A DNA stretch of 64,000 nt. Origin: Aldehydirespirator sp963662645 (GTDB lineage: Bacteria; Actinomycetota; Acidimicrobiia; Acidimicrobiales; Aldehydirespiratoraceae). Positions 48,357-57,933 of this stretch are shown here, piece by piece. The notes below the pieces were generated by a model. The model made no database searches and had not been told where the DNA came from. It was given only the letters and a program-made list of their open reading frames with translations. The first letter of the stretch is position 1. Every line of letters begins with the position of its first letter. The stretch is from positions 3,782,001 to 3,846,000 of the forward strand of contig OY759762.1 in assembly GCA_963662645.2 (NCBI GenBank), written 5' to 3'. The position numbers and the translations under genes were made by a program.

Positions 48357-50416
48357 GCCGGTACAGGGTCGCGATGGACATCGGCGGCACGTTCACCGAC
48401 GCCGTGGCCTACGACGAGGCGAGCGGGCAATACAGCGCCGGGAAGGCATCGACCACTCCGGGCGAGTTGTCCGTCGGGGTGCGCCGAGCGATGCACAGCG
48501 TCGTGGAGGACCTCTCGACGGTGTCGTTTGCGGTGCACGGCACCACGCAGGGCCTCAACGCCTTCCTGCAGCGGCGCGGCGAGAAGGTGCTGCTGATCGC
48601 CAGCGCAGGCGCTGGGGACGTGTACCAGATCGCCCGCGGGAACCGGACCGAGATGTACGAGGTTCAGTACCGCAAGCCCCGGCCGCTGCTCTCCAGGTCC
48701 GACACAGTCGAAGTCTCGGGCAGGCTCGACCCGCGCGGCCGCGAGATCGAACAGCTCTGTGTCGATGACGTAGCGGCGGCAGCGCGCCGGTACCTCGACG
48801 GGGAGTACACCTCGGTAGCGGTCGCTCTCCTGTTCAGCTACGAGTGCCCGGACCACGAGTTGCAGGTCCTGGAGGTGCTGCGCAGCGAACTCGGCCCGGA
48901 CGCGCCGATAAGCCTGTCGCATCGGTTGGCCCGCGAGTGGCGGGAGTATGAGAGAACCTCGACGACGGTTCTCGACGCGTACACCGCGCCGATCGTAAGG
49001 ACGTATCTGGAGGAGCTGTCAGAGGGACTGCAAGCCGACGGCATGAGCGTGCCGCTTCACATCATGCAGTCCTCCGGCGGGATCATCACCGCTCGGTCAG
49101 CTCGAGACCACACCGTCCAGACGCTGTTGTCGGGTCCGGTGGGTGGCGCGATGGGCGGCGTGTCGCTGGCCCGACTCACCGGCCAAGCGAATCTGATCTG
49201 CATAGACATGGGCGGCACTTCGTTCGATGTCAGCCTGATAGTCGACGGCGAGGCCGACGTTTCCACCGAGGCGTCGCTGGAAGGGTTCCCGCTGTTGATG
49301 CCGGTGGTCAACATCCACACCATCGGCGCGGGCGGCGGCTCTGTCGCCTACCGGGAGGCGGGCGGTCTGCGAGTGGGGCCTCGCAGCGCCGGTGCATCTC
49401 CGGGGCCGGCTTGCTACGGCAGGGGCGGCACAGAGCCCACCGTGACCGACGCCAACGTCGCTCTGGGTCGGGTCGATCCCACCGCGTTCGCCGGCGGCGA
49501 GTTCGCGCTCGACATGGATGCAGCCCACCGGTCTCTGGCCGCCCTCGGCGGCGAACTGGGTCTGGGACCCGATGAGATGGCCCAAGGCATCGTCGACGTC
49601 GTCAATGCCAAGATGGCCCAGGCCATCCGGACCCTCACCGTCGAGAAGGGCATCGAGCCCCGTGACTTCGCCTTGGCCGCCTTCGGTGGCGCCGGTCCCA
49701 TGCACGGAGTGTTCCTCGCGGAGGAACTCGGCATCGACCAGATGATCGTTCCCCGCTTCCCGGGGGCGTTCTCCGCCTGGGGGATGCTCGAGACGCAGCT
49801 TCGCCGCGACTCAGCCCGCGGGTTCCCCTTCCCTCACGCAACCGCCGATCTGGCCGGCCTGCAACGAGTGTTCGACGAGATGGGTGCCGAGGTCCGCTCC
49901 CAGATCGAGGCCGAAGGGGTCGGAAGCGGCTCAGTCGTTCTGCACTATTCGATAGACGCCCGCTACATCGGCCAGGAGTACACGCTGACGATTCCGGTCG
50001 GCATGCTGAGCATCGTCGGTGTCAGCGGCTGGCGCGAGCAGATCAAGGCGGTGTTCGACGCCGCCCACCACAGCCGGTTCGGGCACTCCAACGCCGAGGC
50101 ACCGATCGAGTTCACCATCGCCCGCACGGCCGGTTTCGGCGACCTCGGACGGGCTGCGCCGTCGCGGCTGGAAGTCGGGGCCTTCGCCGGTCCGGTCGAG
50201 CGCCGGCCTGTCCGGTTCGGGGGTGAGGCCCTGGATACGTCGCTGATCCCGCGAGATCGGCTCGCCCCGTCCACTGAGATGGACGGCCCCGTTGTCATCT
50301 CCGAAGCGACCGCCACAACTGTGATCCCGCCGGGCTGGCACCTCGAAGTCGATGACTACGGAATTCTCTCGGCCTTCCGGCGCAACCCAGACAAGCAAGG
50401 ACGCGTTTCGTCATGA
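48353..50416 (+). CDS. Hydantoinase/oxoprolinase A subunit (HyuA family)
   Basis: A 687-residue HyuA-type protein. The N-terminal MDIGGTFTDAVAYDE is the ATP-binding phosphate loop of the ASKHA fold. TTQGLNAFLQRRGEKVLLIASAG, the middle MQSSGGIITARSARDHTVQTLLSGPVGG and CIDMGGTSFDVSLI repeat follow. This subunit pairs with HyuB in N-methylhydantoinase, 5-oxoprolinase, acetone carboxylase and acetophenone carboxylase. Substrate specificity cannot be read directly. The start GTG overlaps the ABM stop; the end overlaps the HyuB ATG (ATGA). Confidence 0.93.
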   Translation: MSRYRVAMDIGGTFTDAVAYDEASGQYSAGKASTTPGELSVGVRRAMHSVVEDLSTVSFAVHGTTQGLNAFLQRRGEKVLLIASAGAGDVYQIARGNRTEMYEVQYRKPRPLLSRSDTVEVSGRLDPRGREIEQLCVDDVAAAARRYLDGEYTSVAVALLFSYECPDHELQVLEVLRSELGPDAPISLSHRLAREWREYERTSTTVLDAYTAPIVRTYLEELSEGLQADGMSVPLHIMQSSGGIITARSARDHTVQTLLSGPVGGAMGGVSLARLTGQANLICIDMGGTSFDVSLIVDGEADVSTEASLEGFPLLMPVVNIHTIGAGGGSVAYREAGGLRVGPRSAGASPGPACYGRGGTEPTVTDANVALGRVDPTAFAGGEFALDMDAAHRSLAALGGELGLGPDEMAQGIVDVVNAKMAQAIRTLTVEKGIEPRDFALAAFGGAGPMHGVFLAEELGIDQMIVPRFPGAFSAWGMLETQLRRDSARGFPFPHATADLAGLQRVFDEMGAEVRSQIEAEGVGSGSVVLHYSIDARYIGQEYTLTIPVGMLSIVGVSGWREQIKAVFDAAHHSRFGHSNAEAPIEFTIARTAGFGDLGRAAPSRLEVGAFAGPVERRPVRFGGEALDTSLIPRDRLAPSTEMDGPVVISEATATTVIPPGWHLEVDDYGILSAFRRNPDKQGRVSS

Positions 50417-52134
50417 GCACCCCCGTCAATCCGATAACAGTCGAAATCATCCGCAACGCGCTGATAGCGGTCGCCGACGAGATGAACGCGACCCTGATTC
50501 GCTCGGCCTACACCCCGATCATCTACGAGATGAAGGACTGCTCGGTGGCACTGCTCGACTCGGAGCACAGGGTGCTGGGACAGTCCGCCGGTCTTCCGAT
50601 CTTCCTGGGAAACCTCGAAGCGTGCACCATCGCCATCGAGGAGCAGTACGGCCGCGACGTGTGGGCATCGGGAGACGTGTGGATCATGAACGACCCGTAC
50701 GTCACTGGTACCCACCTGCACGACATGACGGTGATGCAGCCGATCTTCGACGACTCGCAACTCCTCGGGTTCGCAGCCTCCCGCGCGCACTGGCTCGACG
50801 TCGGATCCAAGGATCCGGGCGGGACCATTGACTCGACCGACGTCTTCCAGGAGGGGTTACGCCTGGCGCCGATCAAGGTGGTGGAGGCTGGAACGCAGGT
50901 TGCGACCATCACCCAGATGATCGGCCGCAACAGCCGGTTCTACCACGGGGCCGTCGGCGATCTCGGAGCCCAGATCGCGTGCTGCCATACCGGGGCACGG
51001 CGGCTGCCGGAGATCTTCCGCCGATTCGGTGCAGCGACCGTCCTAGCCGCCCGAGACGAGATCTTCGCCCAGGCTGAGAGGCTCGAGCGGGAGTTCATCG
51101 CATCGGTTCCAGACGGCGTCTATCGCGCCGAGGGAACCATCGACAGCGACGGGATCAGCGACCGTGAGGTAGCCGTCCGGGTCGAAGTCACCATCGACGG
51201 CGATTGCATGGTCATAGACCTGAGCGACAGCGACGACGCCTGCCAGGGTCCCGTGAACTGCGGTGCCACCCAGGCCGTCGCGGCTGCCCGCGTCGCCTAC
51301 AAACTGCTCGTCGATCCTCACCGGCCGGCCAACGGCGGATCCTTCAGACCGCTGGCCGTCAAAGTGCGCGACGGCTCACTGGTGGGCGCCAACGAGCCGT
51401 CCCCGGTCGAGTGGTACTTCACCCCGCTGGGCCTGCTTATCGACCTAGTCGTCAAGGCGCTGTCGGAGGCAGTGCCCGAACGGGCCGCCGCGGCGAGCTA
51501 CGGCGATTCCATGGTGATCTACCTCAGCGGCACCCACCCGGACACCAAGGAGCCCTGGCTGCACGTGGAACCCACGGTCGGCGGCTGGGGAGCCTGGGAA
51601 GGCTCGGACGGCGAAGACGGTCTCATCAACAACGTCAACGGGTCCCTCAAGGACATGCCGATCGAAGTGCTCGAGACGAAGTATCCGGTGCGGCTCCGCC
51701 ACTACGGGTACCGGAGCGACTCGTGCGGCCACGGCGAGTTCCGCGGCGGAGTCGGGGTCGAGCGAGAGTTCGAGGTCCTCGCGGATGCGTCAATGTCTGC
51801 GTGGTTCGAGCGCAGCCGGACGCCCGCCTGGGGGCTGGCCGGAGGCGGGACAGCGCAGCCCCCCGACATCGTGATCAACCCTGGCCGCCCCGACGAGCGC
51901 CACCTCCTGAAGTGCGCCAACGTGCGCCTCTCCCAAGGTGATGTCGTGCGAACCAAGACTGGCGGCGGCGGCGGCTTCGGTCGGCCGGACGACCGCGACC
52001 GCGACGCCATCAGGACCGACGTGTTCGACGGTGTGATCACGCCGGAGACCGCTCGGAGGGTCTACGGGCTCAGTGTCGCCCGCAGGTCGAGCGGGCCCAG
52101 AGACGATTCCTCACACAAGGCCGGCGCGTCCTGA
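50413..52134 (+). CDS. Hydantoinase/oxoprolinase B subunit (HyuB family)
   Basis: A 573-residue HyuB-type subunit: NPITVEIIRNALIAVADEMNATLIRSAYTPIIYEMKDCSVALLD, then DVWIMNDPYVTGTHLHDMTVMQPIF with the metal-site Asp/His set. VNCGATQAVAAARVAYKLLVDP and a C-terminal Gly-rich GGGGGFGRPDDRD complete the family pattern. With HyuA it catalyses ATP-dependent ring opening or carboxylation. It is followed by a ribose-type ABC importer that may bring in the substrate. Confidence 0.93.
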   Translation: MSTPVNPITVEIIRNALIAVADEMNATLIRSAYTPIIYEMKDCSVALLDSEHRVLGQSAGLPIFLGNLEACTIAIEEQYGRDVWASGDVWIMNDPYVTGTHLHDMTVMQPIFDDSQLLGFAASRAHWLDVGSKDPGGTIDSTDVFQEGLRLAPIKVVEAGTQVATITQMIGRNSRFYHGAVGDLGAQIACCHTGARRLPEIFRRFGAATVLAARDEIFAQAERLEREFIASVPDGVYRAEGTIDSDGISDREVAVRVEVTIDGDCMVIDLSDSDDACQGPVNCGATQAVAAARVAYKLLVDPHRPANGGSFRPLAVKVRDGSLVGANEPSPVEWYFTPLGLLIDLVVKALSEAVPERAAAASYGDSMVIYLSGTHPDTKEPWLHVEPTVGGWGAWEGSDGEDGLINNVNGSLKDMPIEVLETKYPVRLRHYGYRSDSCGHGEFRGGVGVEREFEVLADASMSAWFERSRTPAWGLAGGGTAQPPDIVINPGRPDERHLLKCANVRLSQGDVVRTKTGGGGGFGRPDDRDRDAIRTDVFDGVITPETARRVYGLSVARRSSGPRDDSSHKAGAS

Positions 52135-52206
52135 TCGAGACGGCAGGAAGCGTCCGAATCAGTCAACAACACCCGAGGGGTGTGCATCCCAAGGAGGGAG
52201 ACAACC

Positions 52207-53370
52207 ATGACCAAATCACTGCTGCGGGTAGTAGCGCTGCTGCTGACTCTCGGCCTCCTGGCCGCCGCCTGCGGCGACGACGAGGCCGACGGCCCGACTG
52301 AAGAGCAACCAGCCCAAGCTGAGCCCGAGCCAGCCGAGCCCGAACCTGCGGAGCCCGAGCCGGTCGAGGAGCCGGAGCCCGCCGAAGATCCCGAACCTGC
52401 GGAGGACCCGGAACAAGCCGAGGAGCCGGAACCCGCTGAAGATCCCGAACCTGCGGAGGACCCGGAACCAGCTGAGGAGCCGCTGCGGGTGGCATTCTTC
52501 GGCTTCGCCGCGGCCAACGGATTCGCGCAGGCGACTTGGGCCGGGGTCCAGGAGGGCGCGGCCGCGATCGGTGCCGAGGTGGAGTTCTTCGACCCGGTGT
52601 TCGACGCAAACACCCAGATCTCGCAGATACAAGATGCCATCACCGCCGGCGACTGGGACGCGTTCGTGATACAGGCCAACGACGGCAACGCCGTCATTCC
52701 TGTCATCGAGGAGGCTCTCGCGGCCGGGATTCCCGTGGTGGGCGAGTTCACGCCGATCGGCCCCGACTACAGCACCATCGAGCCCCAGTTGGAAGGACTG
52801 ATATTCGTGGGCGCAGCTCCAGTGGACAACGGTGTGATTCTCGCGGAGATGGCCATCGAGGCGTGCGCTGGCATCAGCCCATGCAACGTCGCCTTCCTGG
52901 AGGGATTCCGGTTCCTACCACTGGACGTGGCCCGAACTGACGCGTTCCACTCGACGATCGCCGCCGCGGAGGGCGTGGAACTCATCGCCAGTGTGGAAGG
53001 CGGCTATCTCCCCGACACAGGCCTCAGCGCCGCCCAGGACGTGTTCGTTGCCCACGGCGATGTGCACGTGATGGTCGGGTCATCGCAGGCGATCCTTGGT
53101 GCCGAGCAGGCCGCGAACGATGCGGAAGCGAGCGTGAAGCTGATCGGCAACGGCGGGGCTCGGCAGGCTGTGGACGCCGTGCGCGAGGGCCGCTGGCACG
53201 GCGTGTTCTTGGACGCCGAGCGCGACGCCGGCCGTACAGCGTTCGAACTGGCCGTACAAGCTGCGACCGGCGGCAACCCACCCAGCTCCTTCGACGCCAC
53301 TACGCTCGTCCCCAACGTGAAGGGGACCGCAGACGTGATCGGTGACTTCGAAGGTCAGTGGGAGATCTAG
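52207..53370 (+). CDS. Periplasmic-binding-protein-like lipoprotein of a ribose-type ABC importer
   Basis: A 387-residue lipoprotein. MTKSLLRVVALLLTLGLLAAAC is the signal; Cys22 would be lipidated. About 70 residues of Glu/Pro/Ala repeat linker follow. The type I binding fold then begins LRVAFFGFAAANGFAQATWAGVQEGAAAIGAEV, with QIQDAITAGDWDAFVIQANDGNAVIPVIEEALAAGIPVV as in RbsB-like proteins. A very strong AAGGAGGG lies before the ATG. It belongs to the importer with the next two genes. In this operon the ligand is more likely the HyuAB substrate than a sugar (inference). Confidence 0.92.
   Translation: MTKSLLRVVALLLTLGLLAAACGDDEADGPTEEQPAQAEPEPAEPEPAEPEPVEEPEPAEDPEPAEDPEQAEEPEPAEDPEPAEDPEPAEEPLRVAFFGFAAANGFAQATWAGVQEGAAAIGAEVEFFDPVFDANTQISQIQDAITAGDWDAFVIQANDGNAVIPVIEEALAAGIPVVGEFTPIGPDYSTIEPQLEGLIFVGAAPVDNGVILAEMAIEACAGISPCNVAFLEGFRFLPLDVARTDAFHSTIAAAEGVELIASVEGGYLPDTGLSAAQDVFVAHGDVHVMVGSSQAILGAEQAANDAEASVKLIGNGGARQAVDAVREGRWHGVFLDAERDAGRTAFELAVQAATGGNPPSSFDATTLVPNVKGTADVIGDFEGQWEI
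52366..52480 (+). repeat. 54-bp tandem repeat encoding the acidic linker
   Basis: Two units of 54 bp (from 52366 and 52420), each starting GAGGAGCCGGA(G/A)CCCGC and encoding EEPEPAEDPEPAEDPEQA-like residues, flanked by shorter PEPAE repeats. Replication slippage here would change linker length without changing the frame. Confidence 0.85.
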
Positions 53371-54935
53371 CAGCCCGACCTGAAGGTCCTCCAGATCGGA
53401 ACGGGAGACGACTCCAGACCGACGGAGCGTTCCTGAGAGCCTTCGGACTGACCAAGACGTTCGGCGGAGTCCGCGGCGTGGACTCCGCCGACGTCTCCTT
53501 CAAGCTGGGGCAGATCCACGGTCTCGTAGGCCAGAACGGCGCAGGCAAGACCACCTTGGCCAGGATGCTGTGCGGCGCGCTGAGCCCCGAAAGCGGACAC
53601 ATCGAGGTTGAGGGCGTGCCTGCATCCTTCGCTTCGCCGCGGGATGCACTCGACGCCGGAGTAACCATGGTGGCCCAGGAGCTGTCCTTGGTTCCGGGGC
53701 TCACCGTCGCCGAGAACCTGCTTCTGGGCCAACTGCCCTCACATCTCGGACTCTGCAACAGCAGCGAGATGATGCACCGAGCCAGGCAGCTGATTGACGA
53801 CTCTGGCTTCAACCTCGACCCGGCGGCCCTGGTTTCGACTCTGTCCCAGTCCGACCGGCAGAAGACCGAGATCCTGCGGGCAGTGGCCCGCAACGCCCGG
53901 CTGGTGATCTTCGACGAGCCCCGATCCAGTCTCTCGGTGCACGAGGCGGCACACGTCTACGGAGTGATGCGTGCCCTGGCCGCAAGCGGCGTGGCCGTCG
54001 TGCTCGTCTCCCACTTCTTGAGCGAGGTACTCGAAGTGTGCGATGTCGTGACCGTCATGCGAGATGGCCGGGCGGTGATGAACGCACCGACGGCTGATCT
54101 GACCCCACGCCACCTGGTCGAGCACATGGTCGGCTCCACGCATGATGGACTACAGGGACGCCGACCGAACCCGCCACCACAACACGGCGCACCCCGGCTC
54201 GAGACCAGGGGGCTGACCGGCCTCGGATTCGAGGAGATCAGCCTCACGGTCGGCGTGGGCGAGATCGTCGCCATCGTCGGCCTTGTGGGTTCGGGACGAA
54301 CAGAGTTCATCAGCGCGGTCTACGGTGCCCATAAGCCCACCTCGGGCACCATTCTCATCGACGGCGCTCCCAAACGCATCCGCAGCCCCCGTGCCGCCAA
54401 GCGCGCCGGACTGGCCTACATCTCCGAATCGCGCCAGACCGACGGAGTCTTTCCTCTGCTGGGAGCCGACACGAACATCACCGTCGCCCACATGGAGACG
54501 ATCAGCCGTTGCGGCGTGCTCGCCCGGCGCTTACAGCGCGATCGCAGTGCCGACGCAGCCCGCCGAGTGGATGTCCGTGCCGGGTCGCTCAGCCAACCAA
54601 TCTCGTCGCTCTCCGGCGGCAACCAGCAAAAGGCTCTGCTGGCGCGATGGCTGGTCCAGCCTCCCCAACTGTGGCTGATAGACGAGCCCACACGCGGCGT
54701 CGACGTCGTGGCGACCGCTCAGATCCACGGCGTGATCGCCAGCCTGGCCGAGGCGGGGATGAGTGTGCTGATGGTCACTTCAGACCTCGACGAGGCCTTA
54801 GCCATCGCTCATCGCATCTACGTCTTCCGAAACGGACGAGTAGAGCGGGAGTTCGATGCGGACGCCACCGACGAGTCCGCTCTGCTCGCAGCCGCCTTCG
54901 CCGCCGACACGTCCGAGCCGAGGCAGCTCGCATGA
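53358..54935 (+). CDS. Ribose-type ABC transporter ATP-binding protein (RbsA-like, two domains)
   Basis: A 525-residue tandem ATPase. Domain 1 has Walker A GQNGAGKTT, the shortened signature LSQSDRQKTEI and Walker B LVIFDEPRSSLS (Arg where Thr is usual). Domain 2 has a degenerate Walker A (GLVGSGRTE), normal for this family, with signature LSGGNQQKALLARWL and Walker B LWLIDEPTRGVDV. The only suitable start is the GTG at 53358, overlapping the binding-protein stop by 13 bp. The stop overlaps the permease ATG. Confidence 0.92.
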   Translation: MGDLAARPEGPPDRNGRRLQTDGAFLRAFGLTKTFGGVRGVDSADVSFKLGQIHGLVGQNGAGKTTLARMLCGALSPESGHIEVEGVPASFASPRDALDAGVTMVAQELSLVPGLTVAENLLLGQLPSHLGLCNSSEMMHRARQLIDDSGFNLDPAALVSTLSQSDRQKTEILRAVARNARLVIFDEPRSSLSVHEAAHVYGVMRALAASGVAVVLVSHFLSEVLEVCDVVTVMRDGRAVMNAPTADLTPRHLVEHMVGSTHDGLQGRRPNPPPQHGAPRLETRGLTGLGFEEISLTVGVGEIVAIVGLVGSGRTEFISAVYGAHKPTSGTILIDGAPKRIRSPRAAKRAGLAYISESRQTDGVFPLLGADTNITVAHMETISRCGVLARRLQRDRSADAARRVDVRAGSLSQPISSLSGGNQQKALLARWLVQPPQLWLIDEPTRGVDVVATAQIHGVIASLAEAGMSVLMVTSDLDEALAIAHRIYVFRNGRVEREFDADATDESALLAAAFAADTSEPRQLA

Positions 54936-55879
54936 GTGTTCCCGCTGTCGCTGTCTTGACCAGGTACCTGGGTCGTTACGGCATCCTGGTGGCCTACGGG
55001 CTGCTGGTGATTGCGGTGGCCACCCAGAGCGATCGCTTCCTGACGAAGCGAAACATTCTGAACCTCCTTGATCAGGCCGCTCCCCTCGGTTTGATCGCGG
55101 TCGGTGTCACGCTCTGCATCATCGCGGGCATCTTCGACCTGTCGACGGGCTCGATATTCGCCGTGGCTGCAGTAGCGGCGGCGAAGATGGCCTCCGTTGA
55201 CCCTTGGCTCGGAGTCGCCGTTGGGGTGGCAGTCGGCGCTTCGCTCGGCGCCTTCAATGCGCTGGTGATGAGCACAACCGGCATCAACTCCTTTATCGGG
55301 ACACTCTCCACAAGCATCATGTTCCGCGGCATCGCCCTGCTCACCACCAGTGGGCTGATCGTGTCCGTCGCCGACCGCGAGTACAAGACGCTCGGAACTG
55401 AGACGCTGCTGGACGCCAAGCTGACCGTCTGGGTCTTTGTCGCCGTCGCCGTGATCCTCGGGCTGACACTGGCTCGAACCACCCTGGGTCGGGCCCTGTA
55501 CGCCATCGGCGGGAACTCCGAAGCAGCCCGCCTCGTCGGGATCCGAGTCGGTTCGGTCCAGACCTTCGCCTATGTCATGTCCGGTACTTGCGCTGCTCTG
55601 GCCGGGGTTCTGACATCCAGCCGCACCGGTTCCGCACAGGCCGACATCGGCATCGGCCTTGAACTGTCGGCCATCACTGCGGTGGTCGTGGGCGGGACCA
55701 GCATCTTCGGCGGCGAGGGCGCGGTTTGGCGGACCGTTGTCGGCGTGATGCTGCTCCAGACCATCGGCAACGCGTTCAACCTGCTCGGAGTCGATCCCAC
55801 CTACAAGCAGGTGGTTCAGGGGGTGCTGATACTCGCCGCTGTCTCGATCGATCACCTGGTCAGACGGCGCACCCGATAG
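54932..55879 (+). CDS. Ribose-type ABC transporter permease (RbsC-like)
   Basis: A 315-residue permease with 8-10 hydrophobic segments. Family marks are RNILNLLDQAAPLGLIAVGVTLCIIAGIFDLSTGSIFAV, INSFIGTLSTSIMFRGIALL, the loop GRALYAIGGNSEAARLVGIRV and AVVVGGTSIFGGEGAVWRTVVGVMLLQTIGNAFNLLGV. The ATG at 54932 overlaps the ATPase stop. It completes the importer of the hyuAB operon. Confidence 0.94.
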   Translation: MSVPAVAVLTRYLGRYGILVAYGLLVIAVATQSDRFLTKRNILNLLDQAAPLGLIAVGVTLCIIAGIFDLSTGSIFAVAAVAAAKMASVDPWLGVAVGVAVGASLGAFNALVMSTTGINSFIGTLSTSIMFRGIALLTTSGLIVSVADREYKTLGTETLLDAKLTVWVFVAVAVILGLTLARTTLGRALYAIGGNSEAARLVGIRVGSVQTFAYVMSGTCAALAGVLTSSRTGSAQADIGIGLELSAITAVVVGGTSIFGGEGAVWRTVVGVMLLQTIGNAFNLLGVDPTYKQVVQGVLILAAVSIDHLVRRRTR

Positions 55880-55958
55880 CCGCGATGCCGCGCAGAACAG
55901 CTGCGCAGACAATCCTGATGCACGATCTCTGAACAACACGGTCGAAAGGAATCCACTA

Positions 55959-57077
55959 GTGCGACCCCCGGTAACCGACGAGGCACTCACTCGACGCTGG
56001 CACCAGGTGCGGCAGCGGCTCGCCGACGCAGACGCCGCCGGCATCTTGATCGGCGGCGGAGCCGATCTTGAGTATCTGACGGGCTATGAAGCCATGCCAC
56101 TGGAGCGCATCACCGCGTTCGTCGGGCAGCTGACGGCTTCAGATGAGCTCCCGACCCTCATCGTGCCCGAACTGGAGGCGGCCCGAGTCCGGCGCCGGCC
56201 GTCGGTCTATGGCGTCACCACATGGAACGACACGACCGATCCGGTGAGCACCATCGCCTCGGCACTCCCTCAAGGGGGTCGAGTAATTGTGTCTGACGAT
56301 CTGTGGGCGCTGCACGTGCTGGGCCTGATGCGCCAGCGCCCCGGGCTGGACCTTGTTCCAGCCAGCGAAGCTGTAGGAGGCCTGAGATCGATCAAGAGCC
56401 CAGAGGAGCGTGACGCCCTCGCAGCGGCTGGCGCGCTCGCGGACAAGGTCGCGGCCAAGATACAGCACCGCGAGGTTCCGCTGGTTGGGCGAACCGAGGC
56501 AGAGGTCGCCGCCGAGGTCGCCGATCGCCTCATGGAGGTCGGTCATGACACGGTGGAGTTCGTCATTGTCGCTTCAGGCCCCAACTCGGCCAGCCCTCAC
56601 CACCATCCCGGCCCGCGGACCATAGAGCGCGACGAGATGGTGCTGTTCGACTTCGGCGGGAGCTTCGGCGGCTTCTGCAGCGACACGACCCGCTGCGTCT
56701 ACACCGGGCCGGTGCCGCAGGAGGTGCGCGACGCCTACACCGTGCTCTCAGCGGCCCAGGAGACAGCCGTACAGGCTGCGAAGCCCGGCCGCCCCCTCGC
56801 GGAGGTCGACCTCGCGGCGCGACGCATCATCGGTGCCGCCGGATTCGGCGACTACTTCATCCACCGCACCGGCCACGGCATCGGTGCGGAGGTCCACGAG
56901 CATCCCTACGTGACGGAACTGAACAGCGAGCCGGTGCAGGTCGGCCATGCGTTCAGCATCGAGCCGGGCATCTACCTGCCGGACCAATGGGGTATGCGTC
57001 TTGAGGACATTGTCGTCATTGAGGCCGGCGGCGCTCGCCGCTGCAACAACAGCAACCGCGACCTCGTGGAGGTCTGA
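55959..57077 (+). CDS. M24-family metallopeptidase (Xaa-Pro dipeptidase/creatinase-like)
   Basis: A 372-residue pita-bread hydrolase. The creatinase-like N-terminal domain (1-150) ends with LRSIKSPEERDALAAAG. The metal site is complete: Asp in LFDFGGSFGG, Asp in CSDTTR, His in HRTGHGIG, Glu in SIEPGIY and Glu in RLEDIVV. It may be a prolidase, or a creatinase-like amidinohydrolase. Next to HyuA/HyuB, which act on hydantoins and N-methylhydantoin (a creatinine product), the creatinase alternative deserves mention. The GTG start follows GAAAGGA. Confidence 0.88.
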   Translation: MRPPVTDEALTRRWHQVRQRLADADAAGILIGGGADLEYLTGYEAMPLERITAFVGQLTASDELPTLIVPELEAARVRRRPSVYGVTTWNDTTDPVSTIASALPQGGRVIVSDDLWALHVLGLMRQRPGLDLVPASEAVGGLRSIKSPEERDALAAAGALADKVAAKIQHREVPLVGRTEAEVAAEVADRLMEVGHDTVEFVIVASGPNSASPHHHPGPRTIERDEMVLFDFGGSFGGFCSDTTRCVYTGPVPQEVRDAYTVLSAAQETAVQAAKPGRPLAEVDLAARRIIGAAGFGDYFIHRTGHGIGAEVHEHPYVTELNSEPVQVGHAFSIEPGIYLPDQWGMRLEDIVVIEAGGARRCNNSNRDLVEV

Positions 57078-57106
57078 CCCCGGGCTGTAGCGCGCTCTGA
57101 TCCGGC

Positions 57107-57661
57107 CTAGCGGTTCGGGTTTCCGCGGGCGATCAGCACGCGGGCCTTCGTGCGGGCCTCGATCCGGTGACGAGCGACCTGCTCGGTGTCGAGCGTGTCG
57201 CCCTCTTCCAGCGCAACCACCGTCCCATCGGAGTCGCACACCACGGAGCCGCCGAGAACATAAATCAGCACGTCGGCCCTTTCCGGGTTCTCGATCTCAT
57301 GGTCGGCATGTCCGTTGAGGTGGATCAAGGAAATGCTCAAGTCCAAGTCGTTGTGGGACAGCGCCTTGGCCTCGCCGTCGGACATGTCATTGACGCTGTC
57401 GCGAGACACTCGATGGCCACCAATCTGGGGAAGGAGTTCGGTGATGGTCAGATCCAGCGCCCGGACAATGCGTAGCAGCACCGGCAGCGAGACCCGGCAC
57501 GCGCCGCTCTCGATGTCGCTCAGGTGACTGGTGGACACCTCGGCGTCAGCGGCCACTTGGCGCAGAGACCGGGCCAGCTCGCGCCGCCTCTCGGCAAGCC
57601 TCGCACCGACCTCCTGATTGATGGCATCGAAGGAATCTCTCCCCGAACCAGCCGTCACCAT
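57107..57661 (-). CDS. XRE-family transcriptional regulator with cupin domain
   Basis: A 184-residue paralogue-type regulator of the same layout as the one at 47299-47871. The N-terminal HTH is ELARSLRQVAADAEVSTSHLSDIESGACRVSLPVLLRIVRALDL. A C-terminal cupin follows (IENPERADVLIYVLGGSVVCDSDGTVVALEEGDTL). It converges on the M24 gene and closes the accessory block on its right. The cupin is short and has few His, so ligand binding may not involve metal. Confidence 0.87.
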   Translation of the reverse strand: MVTAGSGRDSFDAINQEVGARLAERRRELARSLRQVAADAEVSTSHLSDIESGACRVSLPVLLRIVRALDLTITELLPQIGGHRVSRDSVNDMSDGEAKALSHNDLDLSISLIHLNGHADHEIENPERADVLIYVLGGSVVCDSDGTVVALEEGDTLDTEQVARHRIEARTKARVLIARGNPNR

Positions 57662-57672
57662 GACCCCAGACT

Positions 57673-57933
57673 TTATTTTCGCACGCCTTCGGTATCGGCT
57701 ACGAGCCCGGCGGCGTGATCGGACTCCATCTGACGGTACTCATCATCCACCTCTGAGAAGAGGCGCTCGAACTCAGGCAACGAGCGGGTCTCCTCGTGCA
57801 GTTCCTCCACCGGCCGCAGGTCGAGGTCGTGCGGACGGTGAGACCGAGGAGAGTGCTCGACCGCAACCTGTTCGGTGGCCGGTGCCGGTTGAGGATCGCC
57901 ATTGAGTGGCGCGGGCAAGTCGCCCGTTGTCAC
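57673..57933 (-). CDS. Hypothetical small acidic protein
   Basis: 86 residues, rich in Glu/Asp/Pro, with no recognised domain. The C-terminal half (RPVEELHEETRSLPEFERLFSEVDDEYRQMESDHAAG) should be helical and charged. Its ATG overlaps the stop of the next gene upstream (ATGA), and it ends 11 bp before the XRE-cupin regulator, so the three genes look co-transcribed. Function unknown. Confidence 0.6.
   Translation of the reverse strand: MTTGDLPAPLNGDPQPAPATEQVAVEHSPRSHRPHDLDLRPVEELHEETRSLPEFERLFSEVDDEYRQMESDHAAGLVADTEGVRK

Noticed and set aside
52366..52480. CRISPR-like array
   Set aside because: The repeats are contiguous, in frame and encode a low-complexity linker; there are no unique spacers.
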